Part shown: positions 48,583 through 49,210 of the stretch, piece by piece
How the letters are laid out: the number at the start of each line of letters is the position of its first letter
Position numbering within the stretch: the stretch's first letter is position 1
Source of the DNA: Phycisphaerae bacterium
Lineage (GTDB): Bacteria > Planctomycetota > Phycisphaerae > SM23-33
Assembly: GCA_016782885.1 (NCBI GenBank)
Contig: JADHXQ010000024.1
Coordinates: 1-49,210 of the forward strand
Length of the DNA stretch: 49,210 bases
Direction: 5' to 3'
The notes under the pieces: model-generated
Database searches by the model: none
Seen by the model: the letters and a program-made list of their open reading frames with translations, nothing else
What the model was told of the DNA's origin: nothing
Program-made: the position numbers and the translations under genes

Positions 48583-49210
48583 ATGAATATAAAGAAAGTG
48601 GCGTTGGCGGGGCTGGTCCTGGCGATTGCGGTGATTTGTCTGCCTGCGAATGTCGCGATGGCACAGATCGGCGGTTTCGATCCGCTCGGGAACAAGGGCT
48701 CGGGCGAACTGTTCACGCGGGCCGATGGCGGGAAGATCCAGGCGGTTATACGCATAAAGATCGATAGCGGGTGGCATCTTTACGATGCGGATAAGGGGCA
48801 CCCCAAAGTCATCGGCACCGACACCAGAATCACCATGGGCCCCGAGTCTGTGAAGTGGTCGGAAGTAGTGTTCCCCAAAGCGCATCGTATCCTCCAGGCG
48901 CCTGAACTCGCCGGCCCGGGCGTGTGGATTAACTCCCACGAAGGAACGATCCTGCTGTACGCATTGGGCGAAGCTGCCGGCGCCGTGTCTGGCGACAACA
49001 TTACCGCCAAGATCGACGGTCAGACCTGTTCGGACACCGGTTCGTGCATGCTCTACCAGGAATCGCTGAAAAGCCTCGGGCGCGGGGACGATTCGCTGTT
49101 CGCCGCGTTTCCCGCGAACCTTTCAGCCTCCGACGCCCCGGTCGTCAAATCGTCCGCCGATTCGGCAAAGCCCGCCCCGGACGACACCACCGACTACGCC
49201 GCGGTTACGT
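48583..49210 (+). CDS. DsbD-type thiol:disulfide interchange protein, N-terminal part (cut by window end)
   Basis: The frame runs off the right edge; 209 residues are visible. A signal peptide (about 1-27, ending near VAMAQ) precedes a DsbD alpha-type periplasmic domain: IKIDSGWHLYDADKGHP near residue 60 and the redox pair C149-x5-C155 (CSDTGSC), the same spacing as the catalytic cysteines of DsbD. The low-complexity Ala/Ser/Asp stretch at the end should lead into the membrane domain. DsbD brings electrons from cytoplasmic thioredoxin to periplasmic thiol proteins. I chose the ATG at 48583 because AAAGGTGG precedes it; an in-frame ATG at 48562 is also possible. Confidence 0.8.
   Translation, partial: MNIKKVALAGLVLAIAVICLPANVAMAQIGGFDPLGNKGSGELFTRADGGKIQAVIRIKIDSGWHLYDADKGHPKVIGTDTRITMGPESVKWSEVVFPKAHRILQAPELAGPGVWINSHEGTILLYALGEAAGAVSGDNITAKIDGQTCSDTGSCMLYQESLKSLGRGDDSLFAAFPANLSASDAPVVKSSADSAKPAPDDTTDYAAVT

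Overview
The window looks like a chromosomal piece of an anaerobic, GC-rich planctomycete, probably Phycisphaerae-like. This is inference from gene content, since no rRNA is present. The evidence is a Tat-secreted Gfo/Idh oxidoreductase and a Tat-secreted barrel protein, a sulfatase remnant, secreted beta-propeller giants, HEAT-ThuA and TPR proteins, a PEP-CTERM exoenzyme and two GH4 glycosidases. A complete Rnf complex and an oxygen/NO defence set (superoxide reductase, rubrerythrins, flavodiiron protein, rubredoxin, Hcp) indicate a strict or near-strict anaerobe that meets occasional oxygen and NO. I saw no tRNA, rRNA or CRISPR array.

Layout. 240-1380: divergent queC and queF (queuosine precursor synthesis). 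1391-9801: an ApbE flavin transferase lipoprotein, a convergent membrane-anchored hydrolase, and the minus-strand operon [small Cys-rich membrane protein]-rnfC-rnfD-rnfG-rnfE-rnfA-rnfB. ApbE would flavinylate RnfG and RnfD. RnfG carries two FMN-binding domains, and a 42-bp inverted repeat sits between rnfE and rnfA. 9943-11319: ispD and a Crp/Fnr regulator. 11456-14418: a patchwork of a CBM-like remnant, a 57-aa small ORF, an AbiE-type toxin-antitoxin pair with a nearly leaderless promoter, and a sulfatase with an in-frame internal deletion.

14487-20471: two large exported proteins, one with a c-type heme motif, PD40 propeller and TPRs, the other a PQQ-type propeller with an inserted SAM-methyltransferase domain. 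20785-22638: typA/bipA. 22745-32502: a carbohydrate island with two GH4 enzymes, a UroD/MtaA-like protein, HEAT-ThuA, a Gfo/Idh oxidoreductase and a Tat aldo/keto-reductase-like protein.

32499-39380 (minus strand) is a tightly packed defence operon: perR, rubrerythrin, ptsI-like, superoxide reductase, ferritin, rubrerythrin-like, flavodiiron protein, rubredoxin, GT4 glycosyltransferase. The first gene has all five regulatory-metal ligand positions of PerR and a 7-1-7 palindrome over its start codon. Divergent from it is an NO-response operon (39583-42830): dicluster ferredoxin, YgbA/NO-stimulated protein, HD phosphohydrolase, Hcp. It has a Crp/Fnr-type box centred exactly 41.5 bp upstream of the predicted start of transcription.

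42881-43826 holds a RAYT transposase flanked by three copies of its probable REP palindrome, with compensatory changes in one stem. 44183-46655: a single-domain LuxR-type HTH protein and a LamG/lipase-like PEP-CTERM protein, with good promoters and a strong terminator. 46804-47455: a PIN toxin with a 57-aa partner. 47877-49210: a lipoprotein made of four CxxC-x8-CC units, a 133-bp palindromic element, and the start of a DsbD-type protein cut by the window end.
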